Positions 1 to 7,677 of a DNA stretch of 24,242 nucleotides are shown one piece after another (the first letter of the stretch is position 1; every line of letters starts with the position of its first letter). Origin of the DNA: a virus. Location: positions 1 to 24,242 of the IMG/VR virus record IMGVR_UViG_3300022856_000037, one strand, 5' to 3'. The translations under genes and the position numbers were made by a program. The notes beneath the pieces were generated by a model, which was not told the DNA's origin, did no database searches, and saw nothing but the letters and a program-made list of their open reading frames with translations.

Positions 1-910
1 TCATCTTATAAGTATCAGTAACCAAGATTTGGTCAGCTGTACTTAAAGCAACTTGAGTTGCACTTGTATCTCCAGGGTTATTAATTAATGCAGTTAAGTT
101 AGTCAATGAAGCTGCAGCATCTGCTCCCATTAAGAAGTTTCCTGCTGTAGTTCCAATAGAAGTAACTGATGTGAAAGTAACGCCGTTAATAACTACAGTT
201 TGAGTATTAGCAAATACTCCTGCTGCGGTTAATACTGCTTCACCTGTTAAGTTCTCTGAAACAAATACTTCTGCGTTTGAGATAGCACCTGCATAACCAT
301 TTTTGAATACTGAATTAACAATATCAAACTGTTTACCTAACAAATACTGCTCAATGTCTGAAACTCCATAAGCATCAAGAACAAAAGCCATGTTAGTCAA
401 TAACTGGTTATTCTTTTTCAACTTAGCTGGCATCCTTGTTACCATCTGTGGAACAGTTGTCGTACTTTGGGTAATAGGAACATCAGTTGATACTAAAGTT
501 GTTAAATCTCCTGTATCAAAGGTGTTTTCTGCATTCTCTACTTCTGCAAATACTCTAGCATCTAAATCAGTTGCTACTTTCTTTGCTACTTCTCCACCGA
601 TTACTTCGCCTGGACTTAGTGGTCCAGCTTGAGTAACTTCTCCATCTGAAAGATGGAATGCTGCTTCTTTCTCTAAATTAATAGTTAGTAATTCAGTTGA
701 ATCAGTAACGGTATCAATAGTTGAGGCACTTCCTCTTGAAACTGTTCTAACTCTTACGTTTGACATGTCAAAGATAAATCTTTCAACACTTTCACCAAAC
801 TTTAATTTAGGTTCGAATCGCATGTTAGCAATACTTTTTGCTACTAAGATTTTGCTAAATACTTCTTGATAAGTATTATCAGCAACTTCTTGAAAATCAT
901 TTAAAGCCAT
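1..910 (-). CDS. Major capsid protein (N-terminal part, runs off left edge)
   Basis: The frame is open from the ATG at 908-910 to the window edge, so roughly 300 N-terminal residues are present and the C-terminus is missing. The protein starts MALNDFQEVADNTYQ and is a soluble, mixed alpha/beta sequence. A Thr/Val/Gly/Ala-rich stretch near residues 220-290 (VVINGVTFTSV, NNPGDTSATQ) looks like an inserted beta-rich domain, as in P22-type coat proteins. It lies directly downstream of the scaffold-like gene and in the same direction as portal and terminase, which is the standard place for an HK97-fold capsid gene. The assignment rests on order, length and composition; no short catalytic motif exists for this family. 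Confidence 0.8.
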   Translation of the reverse strand, partial: MALNDFQEVADNTYQEVFSKILVAKSIANMRFEPKLKFGESVERFIFDMSNVRVRTVSRGSASTIDTVTDSTELLTINLEKEAAFHLSDGEVTQAGPLSPGEVIGGEVAKKVATDLDARVFAEVENAENTFDTGDLTTLVSTDVPITQSTTTVPQMVTRMPAKLKKNNQLLTNMAFVLDAYGVSDIEQYLLGKQFDIVNSVFKNGYAGAISNAEVFVSENLTGEAVLTAAGVFANTQTVVINGVTFTSVTSIGTTAGNFLMGADAAASLTNLTALINNPGDTSATQVALSTADQILVTDTYKM

Positions 911-929
911 TTTCTTTTATAGTTTATCC

Positions 930-1655
930 CTATAAGTTGAGTCGTTTGATTAATCCCTCGTTGTACTCTTTTTTGAGTTCTGGGTCTGCTAAAACTTTCT
1001 TCATATAAACTGGGTCTTTTAGTTTTGCCTTGTCTAAGGTTTCACCTTCGCTCTTACTATTAGGGGTAGAAGATTCTATCGTCTTTTTTCCTTGGATAAG
1101 GTGACCATAAGCCTCTTCAATAATTTTAGTAAAAGTTTTATTTTTGTTGGCTGGGTCAAGAGCAAGAGTTTTAATAACAGCTTTATTGGCAACGTCTTTA
1201 AATTCAGGCAAGTTTTCTAATACCCTGTCAAAATTCTTATTAAAGATGTCGTCAACTTTCTTAGCATTATCCTCATCTTGCATAGGCTTTAGCTTTTCAG
1301 CTATCTTTGCATCTATTTCTTTTTCAGCTTGAGCTTTGACTGTAGAAGCAAACTCGTTTAAAAAGTTTTCATCCACATTATGCTCGTCGGCTATTTCCTT
1401 AATACCTTTCGAAATGTCCTGTTTAGAAGCGCCATCTTCAATTTGTTTCTTTAAATCGTTGATTTCTTGTTTCGCTTCTTTGCTTTCGTTCTTAATTTCT
1501 AAGAACTTAGACAATGGAACACTTTCCTGTTTATTAAGTTGTTCGCCGATTGTTTTCTCCTCTACCACTGGCTCCACTGTTTCCTCTTTAACTGGAACAG
1601 CTTCAACAGGTTTAGTTTCTTTAGGAACCTCTACAGGTTCGATAACTTCTACCAT
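930..1655 (-). CDS. Putative capsid scaffolding protein
   Basis: 241 residues from ATG 1653-1655 (MVEVIEPVEVPKE). An in-frame ATG at 1668-1670 would add five residues; I prefer the downstream start because it has the TATATG context usual in this phage. The first 45 residues are Val/Pro/Glu/Lys-rich and disordered, residues about 48-90 are a heptad-like Glu/Lys coiled coil, and the rest is charged and helical with a basic C-terminus (EGLIKRLNL). Highly charged helical proteins just upstream of the capsid gene are normally scaffolds that direct procapsid assembly and are then removed. No protease motif was seen. Function is inferred from position and composition. Confidence 0.7.
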   Translation of the reverse strand: MVEVIEPVEVPKETKPVEAVPVKEETVEPVVEEKTIGEQLNKQESVPLSKFLEIKNESKEAKQEINDLKKQIEDGASKQDISKGIKEIADEHNVDENFLNEFASTVKAQAEKEIDAKIAEKLKPMQDEDNAKKVDDIFNKNFDRVLENLPEFKDVANKAVIKTLALDPANKNKTFTKIIEEAYGHLIQGKKTIESSTPNSKSEGETLDKAKLKDPVYMKKVLADPELKKEYNEGLIKRLNL

Positions 1656-1770
1656 ATAGTTAAAACACATTTAGCGTCTATGTCTGACGGGATTTTATAA
1701 CTCCATCCAGAAGCGAAACAGATTAATTCTGCTGTTTGCCTATTAACCTTTAATAAGCAAGTAAGCGAAA

Positions 1771-1947
1771 TTATTCCTTTATTTCTGTAAGTGTTCCACC
1801 AAACTTTTCAGCAGTTGCTTTCGCAATATCTTTATATTCATCCCCATGAACATCTTTTGAGTAAACTACTTTCTCTCCTGTTTTTTCAACAGTTAATAAA
1901 AGATTTACGTTCTTTTCTTCTCTTTTAACTTCTTTTTTATTTCCCAT
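1771..1947 (-). CDS. Small hypothetical protein (58 aa)
   Basis: 58 residues, ATG 1945-1947, stop TAA. It begins with a Lys/Glu-rich tail (MGNKKEVKREEKN) followed by a compact alternating segment (LLLTVEKTGEKVVYSKDVHG) and an alpha-helical end. It starts one base after the stop of the 93-residue gene upstream, so it belongs to the morphogenesis operon between portal and scaffold. I do not recognise the family; a minor head or head-completion role would fit the position. Confidence 0.6.
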   Translation of the reverse strand: MGNKKEVKREEKNVNLLLTVEKTGEKVVYSKDVHGDEYKDIAKATAEKFGGTLTEIKE

Positions 1948-1948
1948 A

Positions 1949-2230
1949 TTATTCAGTTAATATTAATTCTAATTGTTCTTTTGCTAATTTCTTATTCTTA
2001 GCCGACCTTTTAATTGCCTTGAATACTCCGAATTTAGCCTCTAATTGTGATATTATCGCTATCATCTCAATGTGAGATAAAGTTTTATATCCTATTATTA
2101 ATTCATCTACTGAATTTACTATATCGCTACTCAATCCTTTAGTAAGTAACTTTCCACCCTCGCTAAGTCCTACTGCTTCTAACTTTGCATACTTAGATAT
2201 ATCATCTTCAATTATTTCTTTGTCTCCCAT
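1949..2230 (-). CDS. Hypothetical protein between portal and scaffold (93 aa)
   Basis: 93 residues, acidic and helical at the N-terminus (MGDKEIIEDDISKYAKLEA), with a basic stretch (KAIKRSAKNKKLAKEQ) near the C-terminus. It overlaps the end of the upstream 123-residue gene by 19 bp, which suggests translational coupling. No cysteines, membrane segment or known motif. It lies in the head-morphogenesis block; I do not recognise it. Confidence 0.65.
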   Translation of the reverse strand: MGDKEIIEDDISKYAKLEAVGLSEGGKLLTKGLSSDIVNSVDELIIGYKTLSHIEMIAIISQLEAKFGVFKAIKRSAKNKKLAKEQLELILTE

Positions 2231-2583
2231 ATTTTTATACCTGTTTGCTCTTCTAGTAAGTCAATTTCTTTCTCGTATTCTTTCATTGAACCTTTTAATT
2301 CATCAAGTTTCTCCTGTGCTGGTAGAATAGCAAGCTTTGATTTAGTTAATAAGTAACAAGCTTGGATTAATGTTTCATCAAGGTTTTGTAACTCTTTATG
2401 ATTTCTTTCAATATTAATAATCATTGCTTCTTCAAGCTTTATCTTTGCACCTAACTCTTTGATAGTCTTTTTGACTGCTTCACAATGGTTTTTAACATTG
2501 ATTACTTCAAATTGTGTTGGTTCGTGTTCTGATTTCTCAATAGTTGCTTTTAGTCCTTCGCCTTTAATGATTTTAAACTTCAT
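2212..2583 (-). CDS. Hypothetical coiled-coil protein downstream of portal (123 aa)
   Basis: 123 residues starting MKFKIIKGEGLKATIEK. Residues about 30-115 are nearly continuous Lys/Glu/Leu heptads (IKELGAKIKLEEAMIINIE, KYEKEI-like repeats), predicting a long helical coiled coil. It starts 5 bp after the portal stop and overlaps the next gene. Small coiled-coil proteins next to portals may be scaffold accessory or head-completion factors, but nothing specific identifies it. Confidence 0.65.
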   Translation of the reverse strand: MKFKIIKGEGLKATIEKSEHEPTQFEVINVKNHCEAVKKTIKELGAKIKLEEAMIINIERNHKELQNLDETLIQACYLLTKSKLAILPAQEKLDELKGSMKEYEKEIDLLEEQTGIKIWETKK

Positions 2584-2588
2584 ATTTA

Positions 2589-4454
2589 TTATTGAGCAGG
2601 TGGAGAAGCTCCATCTACTGGCATATTATTTAATAAGTCTTGCTTTTGTTTCTCTAAAGCTCTCGCTTCGTTTCTCATTACTATTTGCTCTAGTGATTGA
2701 AAATAAACTGCGAACCTTTGGAATACTTCCATTTTAATATCTTCTTCGTGGTCAGTCATATAGTCTAAAATTCTCTGCCTATAAGCGTTGTTAGCGTTCC
2801 TGTTTGGTTTAAGGACTTCCCCATCAAGTATGTTCTCAATATCTCTCTCTGCCTCGCTCATAAGCTCCTGATTGCCGAATGCTGATGTGTCTTGCATTTC
2901 TTTAATCTCATCTTCTGTGAATCCAACTATCTTAGCCTGTAGTTCAAATACTTTCTTTTGATTTACTTCTGGGTTTAATGCTTGCGATACTAGGAATTGG
3001 TTTTTGATTGTTTGTTCTTGAATGTCATTTGCGACATCATTAGCAGAACTTTCAACTAATACGCCATACTTGTCATCTTTCTTAAACAAATCTCTCTTAC
3101 TAATCTTTGTAACTTCTACTCCACTGGTTCCAACAATGTCAACTGCTACCTTTTTATTAAGATGTTCTCTAACTCCTGCTTCATATAGTTTTGCAAATCT
3201 ATCATAACCGAATGAATAAGATTTATTTAGTAGTCCGAACTTATCCGCCGCCGCCGCTTGATTACCCTCATAGATTGCAACTCTTCCGTCTGTATCTTCA
3301 ACTCCTTTGCCTCCTGCTGTAACTCCTGAAGCTTTTTCTTGTATAACTTCTAACTTATCAAATACTATCATCGGTGTATCTATACTCGGTGTTTGTATTA
3401 TCTGTATCGCCTTGTCTGCATCAAAATTGCCTTTAGTCGGTATATATCCATCTCTTCTATATTTAAGCTGTGAGAGGTCTTCTATAGCTCCTGTGTTGAC
3501 TACTTTCATCGGCTTGTTGATAGCTTCTGCATTGTCTAGCATTTGATTAATGCTAACATCTTGAGCCATAAATATCTCTCTAGCATAATCGCAATAAGAG
3601 GGAGTCCAGAACTCTGTTAAGTCTGGGAAAGATGCCCAAGTCCAGTAAGGATATAAGTTAGATGCAAATACATCGCTCATCTTCTCTACTTTAATCCAGT
3701 GTCCTTTGTTGTCCATTAAAACATAATATCTAACACCCTCAAAAGTTTCATACCATCGCCAAAACTTAAACTGGTCTGTTTTATTCTCTACTTCCTTAGA
3801 AACAATTCCTGTATCAATAGTTCTATTTACTTTGTTTTGTTCTTCTATTGTCTTATCGTCTTTATTCCCGTTACCAGTTGTTAATTCTTTTACTTGGACT
3901 TTGTCGTATTCTTTGTTTTTAACTCCTGCTTCTAACTGTTTTTTGTTAAGAATTACACTATAATCGCCCATATAGTTCGCTCTTTCAATATCAATACCAC
4001 CTGCACTAGGGTCAATTAAGAAGTCATAAACATCAACATTCTCTAAGTGTGCCTTGTATCCATTAAGACTTTCTGCAAAGAAATTATTGACACATCTACC
4101 GTAGATTATTCCTTGTTTCTTTCCTACTAAATCCTTTATATCCCAATAATCATCATTAGCATCTGATTGTCTTAGTGAATTTAATAGATTTACTCGCTTT
4201 AGTTGGCTTTCTTTTCTTTTAGTAAACTTAAATATTAGAGGATTATCAATCTTGCTCCATAAAGTATGAACAAATTCTTGCATTCTTCCTAAAGAAACGT
4301 TAGCCCTGTTAGCTACAGTCGGCTTTTTCTTTTGGTAATACATCTCTTCGTTCTTTTGCCAATTAGATATTTTACCTGCTTTATGTCTTCTAGCAAAAGC
4401 AATGCTTGTTAAAGCCTGTTTTGCTATTTCATCTTTTAAGTTTCTTTTTATCAT
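2589..4454 (-). CDS. Portal protein, P22-like
   Basis: 621 residues, the usual size for P22-type portals. The portal is a dodecameric ring at one capsid vertex through which DNA is packaged and ejected. Typical traits are a basic N-terminus (FARRHKAGKISNWQKNEEMY), a conserved-looking turn in the wing region (ENVDVYDFLIDPSAGGIDIE), a central portion mentioning membrane-free Trp-rich strands (FKFWRWYETFEGVRYY), and a long helical C-terminal region (EREDIENILDGE-like charges) ending in a Gln/Pro-rich tail. It starts 4 bp after the terminase large-subunit stop. Genome order terminase-portal-scaffold-capsid supports the call strongly. Confidence 0.88.
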   Translation of the reverse strand: MIKRNLKDEIAKQALTSIAFARRHKAGKISNWQKNEEMYYQKKKPTVANRANVSLGRMQEFVHTLWSKIDNPLIFKFTKRKESQLKRVNLLNSLRQSDANDDYWDIKDLVGKKQGIIYGRCVNNFFAESLNGYKAHLENVDVYDFLIDPSAGGIDIERANYMGDYSVILNKKQLEAGVKNKEYDKVQVKELTTGNGNKDDKTIEEQNKVNRTIDTGIVSKEVENKTDQFKFWRWYETFEGVRYYVLMDNKGHWIKVEKMSDVFASNLYPYWTWASFPDLTEFWTPSYCDYAREIFMAQDVSINQMLDNAEAINKPMKVVNTGAIEDLSQLKYRRDGYIPTKGNFDADKAIQIIQTPSIDTPMIVFDKLEVIQEKASGVTAGGKGVEDTDGRVAIYEGNQAAAADKFGLLNKSYSFGYDRFAKLYEAGVREHLNKKVAVDIVGTSGVEVTKISKRDLFKKDDKYGVLVESSANDVANDIQEQTIKNQFLVSQALNPEVNQKKVFELQAKIVGFTEDEIKEMQDTSAFGNQELMSEAERDIENILDGEVLKPNRNANNAYRQRILDYMTDHEEDIKMEVFQRFAVYFQSLEQIVMRNEARALEKQKQDLLNNMPVDGASPPAQ

Positions 4455-4458
4455 ATAT

Positions 4459-6012
4459 TTATATTCCTATATCGCTATATAATGGTTTTGTTTCTTCTTG
4501 ATGATATATTTTTGTTACTTTTAGTGTTGCAAAGTCTTTCATCATCCAAGCTATTGCACAAGCCATCAATAAATCGAAATGTCTAGTTGTAAGTCTAGGG
4601 TCTTTTACTGTTTCAATCAAATCATTTCTTGTATAGCTTTTAAGCTCTCTAATCAAATCTATGTCATTTAGGTCTAATAGCCCATCTTCTATCGCTTTGT
4701 TCAATGCTGATAGCATTTTAGGCTTTGAGAGGGCTGTTGTCTTCCATCCGTACTCTGTTGGCTGTGTTTCTGATAGTCTGGTTTCTTTGGGTTGTGTTGT
4801 ATATAAATTAGCGTTGCTCTGTTTTAAAACTAAGATTGCTTCTGCTCCGTAGTTATTTTCTACTCCTGCGATACTTCCCGGGAATAGTTCTTGTTCTCTT
4901 AGTATCTCGTGTCCGAATGCTTCGGGCTTTATTAAATCGCTTCTGAATGTTCCGACTACTCTTGCTGGGACTGTATCAAAGTCTATAAATACTGATGTGG
5001 AGCTATCTAGCCCTACGCCTCCTGCAATATCGTGTCCGCTTCCGTATCTGTGGCTAGGGTCAAACTCGTGGAATATCTTAAAGTCTGCTGTTTCTCTTAT
5101 CGGTTCAAGTTTTATCTGTTTGTTTAATTGCTCTCTATTAAAGTAAACATTCTTTTGTGATGATGGGTTGCACATCCTTTCTCCCTCAAAGTCATCATCA
5201 TCTTTCTTCATTTGTTCTATGTCTGCCATTGTGTATCGCTCCCAGCTTATTATTCCATCTTTTATAATCGGAACGATTGTTACTATATTTAAACTATCTT
5301 CTTTTTCTACTATCTTGTGTACGTTTCCTGCTTCTGATAAATAGTTGCAAGTATAAACACAAGCTCCGTCTTTACTTAGTCCTGTTCTGGCTTCTTCCAT
5401 ATTATCCCAGATTGATATTGTCTGGACTGCACTTCTTAAAGTCTTTCTGTTCTCGAAGTCTTCAAACCATATAAAGTCAGGTCTAGCTTCTTCCTGTAAT
5501 GCTCCACGCTGTTCAACTCCTACGGTGTCAGCTATTAGTTTAACTCCTGTGCTTGTAGTGAACGAACTCATTGTTTCTTCTCTCTTAGCAGTTGTCTTCT
5601 CAAATATTTCAGGGTAAAGATCTGCTATTGTTATCAGCATATTGTAAACGTCTGTAACTATCTGCTTACTGTTTACTCCATCGGTTGCTAATACTTTAAA
5701 ATACTTTCTTTTATGGTCTAGGTCATTGGCTATACAGAATGCTACGAAAAGCTTTGTCCTTGCTGTTTTGGCACCTCCACGATATGCAATGTCAGCGTAA
5801 CTGTTTATTTCTCCCCTGTAAGCTTTCAGATTGTTTTCATCTATATCATTATGAAAGGGAGCGTCTTTGCTAGTAAAGTATTTACTTAGGTAGTATCTAG
5901 CCCATAGATTGAATTTCAGGATTACTGTTTCGTTGCTTGCATCGCTATCAAAAACAAACAATGCTTTCTTTTCTCCTTTATTCTCCCCCTGTAGTATTTC
6001 TTGTATTGTCAT
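4459..6012 (-). CDS. terL: Terminase large subunit (packaging ATPase/nuclease)
   Basis: 517 residues. The N-terminal ATPase has a Walker A-like loop at about 77-87 (YRGGAKTARTK) and a Walker B with catalytic Glu at about 180-185 (FIWFED). The C-terminal RNase H-like nuclease shows its acidic residues at about D328 (GHDIAGGVGLDSS), E385 (VENNYGA) and in RHFDLLMACAIAW near 480. It drives DNA into the procapsid through the portal and cuts the concatemer. The start overlaps the small-subunit gene by 35 bp, and it is followed after 4 bp by the portal. All key motifs are present, so the gene looks intact. Confidence 0.95.
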   Translation of the reverse strand: MTIQEILQGENKGEKKALFVFDSDASNETVILKFNLWARYYLSKYFTSKDAPFHNDIDENNLKAYRGEINSYADIAYRGGAKTARTKLFVAFCIANDLDHKRKYFKVLATDGVNSKQIVTDVYNMLITIADLYPEIFEKTTAKREETMSSFTTSTGVKLIADTVGVEQRGALQEEARPDFIWFEDFENRKTLRSAVQTISIWDNMEEARTGLSKDGACVYTCNYLSEAGNVHKIVEKEDSLNIVTIVPIIKDGIISWERYTMADIEQMKKDDDDFEGERMCNPSSQKNVYFNREQLNKQIKLEPIRETADFKIFHEFDPSHRYGSGHDIAGGVGLDSSTSVFIDFDTVPARVVGTFRSDLIKPEAFGHEILREQELFPGSIAGVENNYGAEAILVLKQSNANLYTTQPKETRLSETQPTEYGWKTTALSKPKMLSALNKAIEDGLLDLNDIDLIRELKSYTRNDLIETVKDPRLTTRHFDLLMACAIAWMMKDFATLKVTKIYHQEETKPLYSDIGI

Positions 6013-6424
6013 TTAGATAATCGTTTAAAATATTCTTAGCTTTATCTTTATCTTCTGTCTTTATAATAATAGTTTCCGTTGGGTTCTTTCCTTTAAGTTT
6101 ATAGTAACTATCTATAGCTTTCATCTTAGCTGGAACATTAACGTGTTGGTTAAGAATAAAGAGGTGTTGCTTTTCAACATTCTCATCGTTAAATCCTTGC
6201 TGTTCTAGCAATTCATTGATTCTATTCGTAACCTCAAGATTACTTAAGATTTGTGAAGAAGTAGAACAAGCTGTTTTATACCAGTTAGGTTTTGATGTAT
6301 CTGGGTTATAAGCTTCTATATAACTCTGTACTCCGTTGCCGAACATTTCCCTGTCGTTGCTAGTGTAAAGGTTGCAAAATAACTCTCTTCTAGGGCTTAA
6401 CTTTTCTTCTTTCTTATTTGGCAT
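5978..6424 (-). CDS. terS: Terminase small subunit
   Basis: 148 residues with the features of phage small terminases: an N-terminal RRELFCNLY helix, then NGVQSYIEAYNPDTSK, an Ala/Ser-rich second helix (ACSTSSQILSN), the turn LEVTNRINELLEQQG, and a central oligomerisation region (LNQHVNVPAKMKAIDSYYKL). The first half forms the DNA-binding helix-turn-helix that recognises the packaging site. The 3' end overlaps terL by 35 bp, implying coupled translation. Confidence 0.92.
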   Translation of the reverse strand: MPNKKEEKLSPRRELFCNLYTSNDREMFGNGVQSYIEAYNPDTSKPNWYKTACSTSSQILSNLEVTNRINELLEQQGFNDENVEKQHLFILNQHVNVPAKMKAIDSYYKLKGKNPTETIIIKTEDKDKAKNILNDYLNDNTRNTTGGE

Positions 6425-6497
6425 ATAACTTTGTTATTTTCTTTATGTCCTTGATAGTCTTTTTAGGTTTCTTCTTTTTATCTGCTTTTAGTTTCAT
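6414..6497 (-). CDS. Very small basic protein (27 aa)
   Basis: A 27-residue frame, MKLKADKKKKPKKTIKDIKK then ITKLYAK, almost half lysine. Its stop codon lies 11 bp inside the terminase small-subunit gene (TATATGCCAAATAA), a coupling arrangement used elsewhere here. It may be a real DNA-binding micro-protein or only a translated leader. Its start region abuts the left arm of the 22-bp inverted repeat. Moderate to low confidence because of length. Confidence 0.4.
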   Translation of the reverse strand: MKLKADKKKKPKKTIKDIKKITKLYAK

Positions 6498-6499
6498 AT

Positions 6500-6521
6500 A
6501 AATACAATTTAGTAAAGTCAA
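6500..6521. repeat. 22-bp inverted repeat, left arm
   Basis: Exact reverse complement of 6874-6895. The two arms enclose the 107-residue gene. The core is AATTTAGTAAAGTCAA on the plus strand. Confidence 0.9.
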
Positions 6522-6535
6522 ATTATATTAATTTA

Positions 6536-6859
6536 TTAAAATAATTCTTGTTCGAAAGGTTCCGATGGTGTTAGTTCTCTGCACATAAAAGCAGATTCTT
6601 CTTCGTTTGTTTTTGGTTCTAAGTCTTTACAATATTTCTTAGAAAACTCTAAGATAATTTTTCTAGAAAACTCTTCTAAATGAAAATCTCTGTAAAATTC
6701 ATTTTGTATTAAATCTTTAATGCCTTTTCTTTGTTGTGAATCTGTGATTGAGGCATCAATAATTGTTAATACTTTTCCTAAAAAGTTTTTGTTTTGACTA
6801 CGCTGATTGTCGAGAATGTAATCTCTCAATTTAAACAATGGACTTAACTCTTTTGACAT
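6536..6859 (-). CDS. Hypothetical protein inside a 22-bp inverted repeat (107 aa)
   Basis: 107 residues starting MSKELSPLFKLRDYILDNQRS; helical, mixed charge, with a C-terminal acidic segment (NEEESAFMCRELTPSEPFE). I do not recognise it. The gene is exactly framed by the arms at 6500-6521 and 6874-6895, so the unit could be a small cassette or an invertible segment. It lies between the frameshifted 42-residue gene and the terminase genes. There is no Shine-Dalgarno site; the leader reads TCAAAATTATG. Confidence 0.65.
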   Translation of the reverse strand: MSKELSPLFKLRDYILDNQRSQNKNFLGKVLTIIDASITDSQQRKGIKDLIQNEFYRDFHLEEFSRKIILEFSKKYCKDLEPKTNEEESAFMCRELTPSEPFEQELF

Positions 6860-6873
6860 AATTTTGACTAAAC

Positions 6874-6895
6874 TTGACTTTACTAAATTGTATTT
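6874..6895. repeat. 22-bp inverted repeat, right arm
   Basis: Exact reverse complement of 6500-6521. It overlaps the last bases of the frameshifted gene (stop at 6894-6896) and contains TTGACTTTAC, which also resembles a -35 box. A related TTGACTAAAC lies beside it at 6864-6873. Confidence 0.9.
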
Positions 6896-7023
6896 AATCT
6901 TCGTTATTATAAACTTGAAAACCTATTGCACTCGCTCCGTTTTCTGTCTTATCTTCTTTATCTTCGTGCCAAACATCTGTTTTATCTGCTTTAGGTTCTT
7001 TTTTTAAAATAGTATATTTTCAT
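6894..7023 (-). pseudogene. Small acidic protein gene (42 aa) with +1 frameshift at an A7 run
   Basis: From ATG 7021-7023 the frame reads MKIYYFKK and meets TAA two codons later (RT-stop). Removing one A from the run of seven (6999-7005 on the plus strand) joins it to a fluent second frame, KEPKADKTDVWHEDKED then TENGASAIGFQVYNNED and TAA, a 42-residue acidic soluble protein. The downstream half looks like genuine coding sequence. Options are a sequencing error in the homopolymer, a real inactivating insertion, or programmed slippage on A AAA AAA. I cannot separate these from one sequence. Confidence 0.6.
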
Positions 7024-7289
7024 ATAACAAAAAAGACAACAGCAAAAATTAGCCTGTTATCTCTTTAAGATTTAAGTCTATTGTATTCATAGTTCAAAGG
7101 TTACGTAAGCCTTTCAACAGTATTCAGTTGTTCTCTTTGAATGAGCTATTGTTTGCTAAGCCCTCGCCAATAGCTTTTTCTGGTCATACATAGCTATTAA
7201 TCCCACCCATTGGATACAATATTCATTATACCCAAGCCAGGGGGAGACGAAGACTTAATAAACAATATTTAGTTGTGTGATTAAAGAAC

Positions 7290-7434
7290 ATTGTTTGCTA
7301 AGAAGAAAGATGCTTAAAGTTTTGGAATAGTCTGCTTAGCTCGCATCTTTTATTTATATGTTTAGAGCTTCTAGTATGATTATCTAAAGTGCGTTACCTT
7401 AAATATTCCTAAAAACTTCTTCTTAATAAACAAT
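7290..7434 (-). ncRNA. Pseudoknotted RNA element
   Basis: Outer stem of 16 positions (7290-7305 with 7419-7434; 14 canonical pairs). Inside is P2, AAAGATGC (7306-7313) with GCATCTTT (7343-7350). The P2 loop carries GTTTTGGAATA (7319-7329), which is complementary to TATTCC-t-AAAA(A)C (7404-7416) between P2 and the outer stem, giving a pseudoknot of about 10 bp with one bulge. A third hairpin, TTTAGA/TCTAAA, lies near 7360-7388. Strand inferred from the promoter at 7650. Confidence 0.55.
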
Positions 7435-7459
7435 TATTCTATTGTATTCCTTTAATGAG

Positions 7460-7570
7460 CTTTAATTCACAAACAACTACCACCGATAAGTACCTAGTAA
7501 TCCCAATCAAGTTATCAACTCTTTCACTATTACATATAGTCTAAATCAGAAGTATGTGTTTGTATTAAAG
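7460..7570 (-). ncRNA. Second structured element in the same leader
   Basis: Outer stem CTTTAAT-tc-ACAAACA (7460-7475) with TGTTTGTATTAAAG (7557-7570). Inside, GATAA (7485-7489) pairs with TTATC (7512-7516), and the loop segment GTAAT (7497-7501) can pair with ATTAC (7529-7533) outside that hairpin, again a pseudoknot topology. The outer stem shares AAAG with the hairpin at 7567-7595, so the two are mutually exclusive. Confidence 0.4.
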
Positions 7571-7638
7571 TTCTCTTGTAATTACAAGGGACTTTTAATC
7601 CCTTTCACTTAAAGATATTATTTATTTAATATCTTAAG

Positions 7639-7659
7639 GTGCTATCTATATTATAGCAC
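7639..7659. promoter_or_regulatory. Dyad overlapping the -10 box (possible operator)
   Basis: Perfect 7-bp inverted repeat GTGCTAT / ATAGCAC with a 7-base spacer, centred on the -10 hexamer of the promoter at 7650-7677. This is where a dimeric repressor would block polymerase. The small HTH protein at 15572-15754 is one candidate ligand, by inference only. Confidence 0.45.
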
Positions 7660-7677
7660 GACTGTATCTTATGTCAA
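7650..7677 (-). promoter_or_regulatory. Consensus sigma-70 promoter for the packaging/capsid operon
   Basis: On the minus strand TTGACA (7672-7677), a 16-base spacer, then TATAAT (7650-7655): both hexamers match the consensus exactly. The start point would be near 7643, at the head of the structured region and upstream of the terminase, portal and capsid genes. The -35 box lies within the 3' end of the 26-residue membrane peptide gene. Confidence 0.8.

Larger units (their letters stand above)
7024..7643 (-). ncRNA. Structured non-coding leader of the packaging operon
   Basis: About 620 bp with no convincing gene, transcribed from the promoter at 7650-7677. It is full of inverted repeats: 7608-7638 (12-bp hairpin, loop TTTATT), 7567-7595 (CTTGT-AATT-ACAAG with an outer AAAGT/ACTTT stem), 7460-7475 with 7557-7570, 7290-7305 with 7419-7434, AGCTATTG/CAATAGCT near 7144-7176, and AAAGG/CCTTT, TTCAAAG/CTTTGAA and CAAC/GTTG helices near 7092-7141. 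At least two of these form potential pseudoknots. The density of nested complementarity points to a functional RNA rather than empty spacer. No similarity to a known RNA class was recognised. It may be a long 5' untranslated leader or several separate RNAs. Confidence 0.6.

Noticed and set aside
390-632. Plus-strand frames across the structural genes (for example 390-632, 1144-1332, 1336-1659, 3022-3207, 4661-4852)
   Set aside because: They lie antisense to longer, recognisable minus-strand genes, have Ser/Leu/Phe-rich low-complexity products and no ribosome-binding context.
6500-6895. Insertion sequence with terminal inverted repeats
   Set aside because: The enclosed gene has no transposase motif and no target-site duplication flanks the arms.
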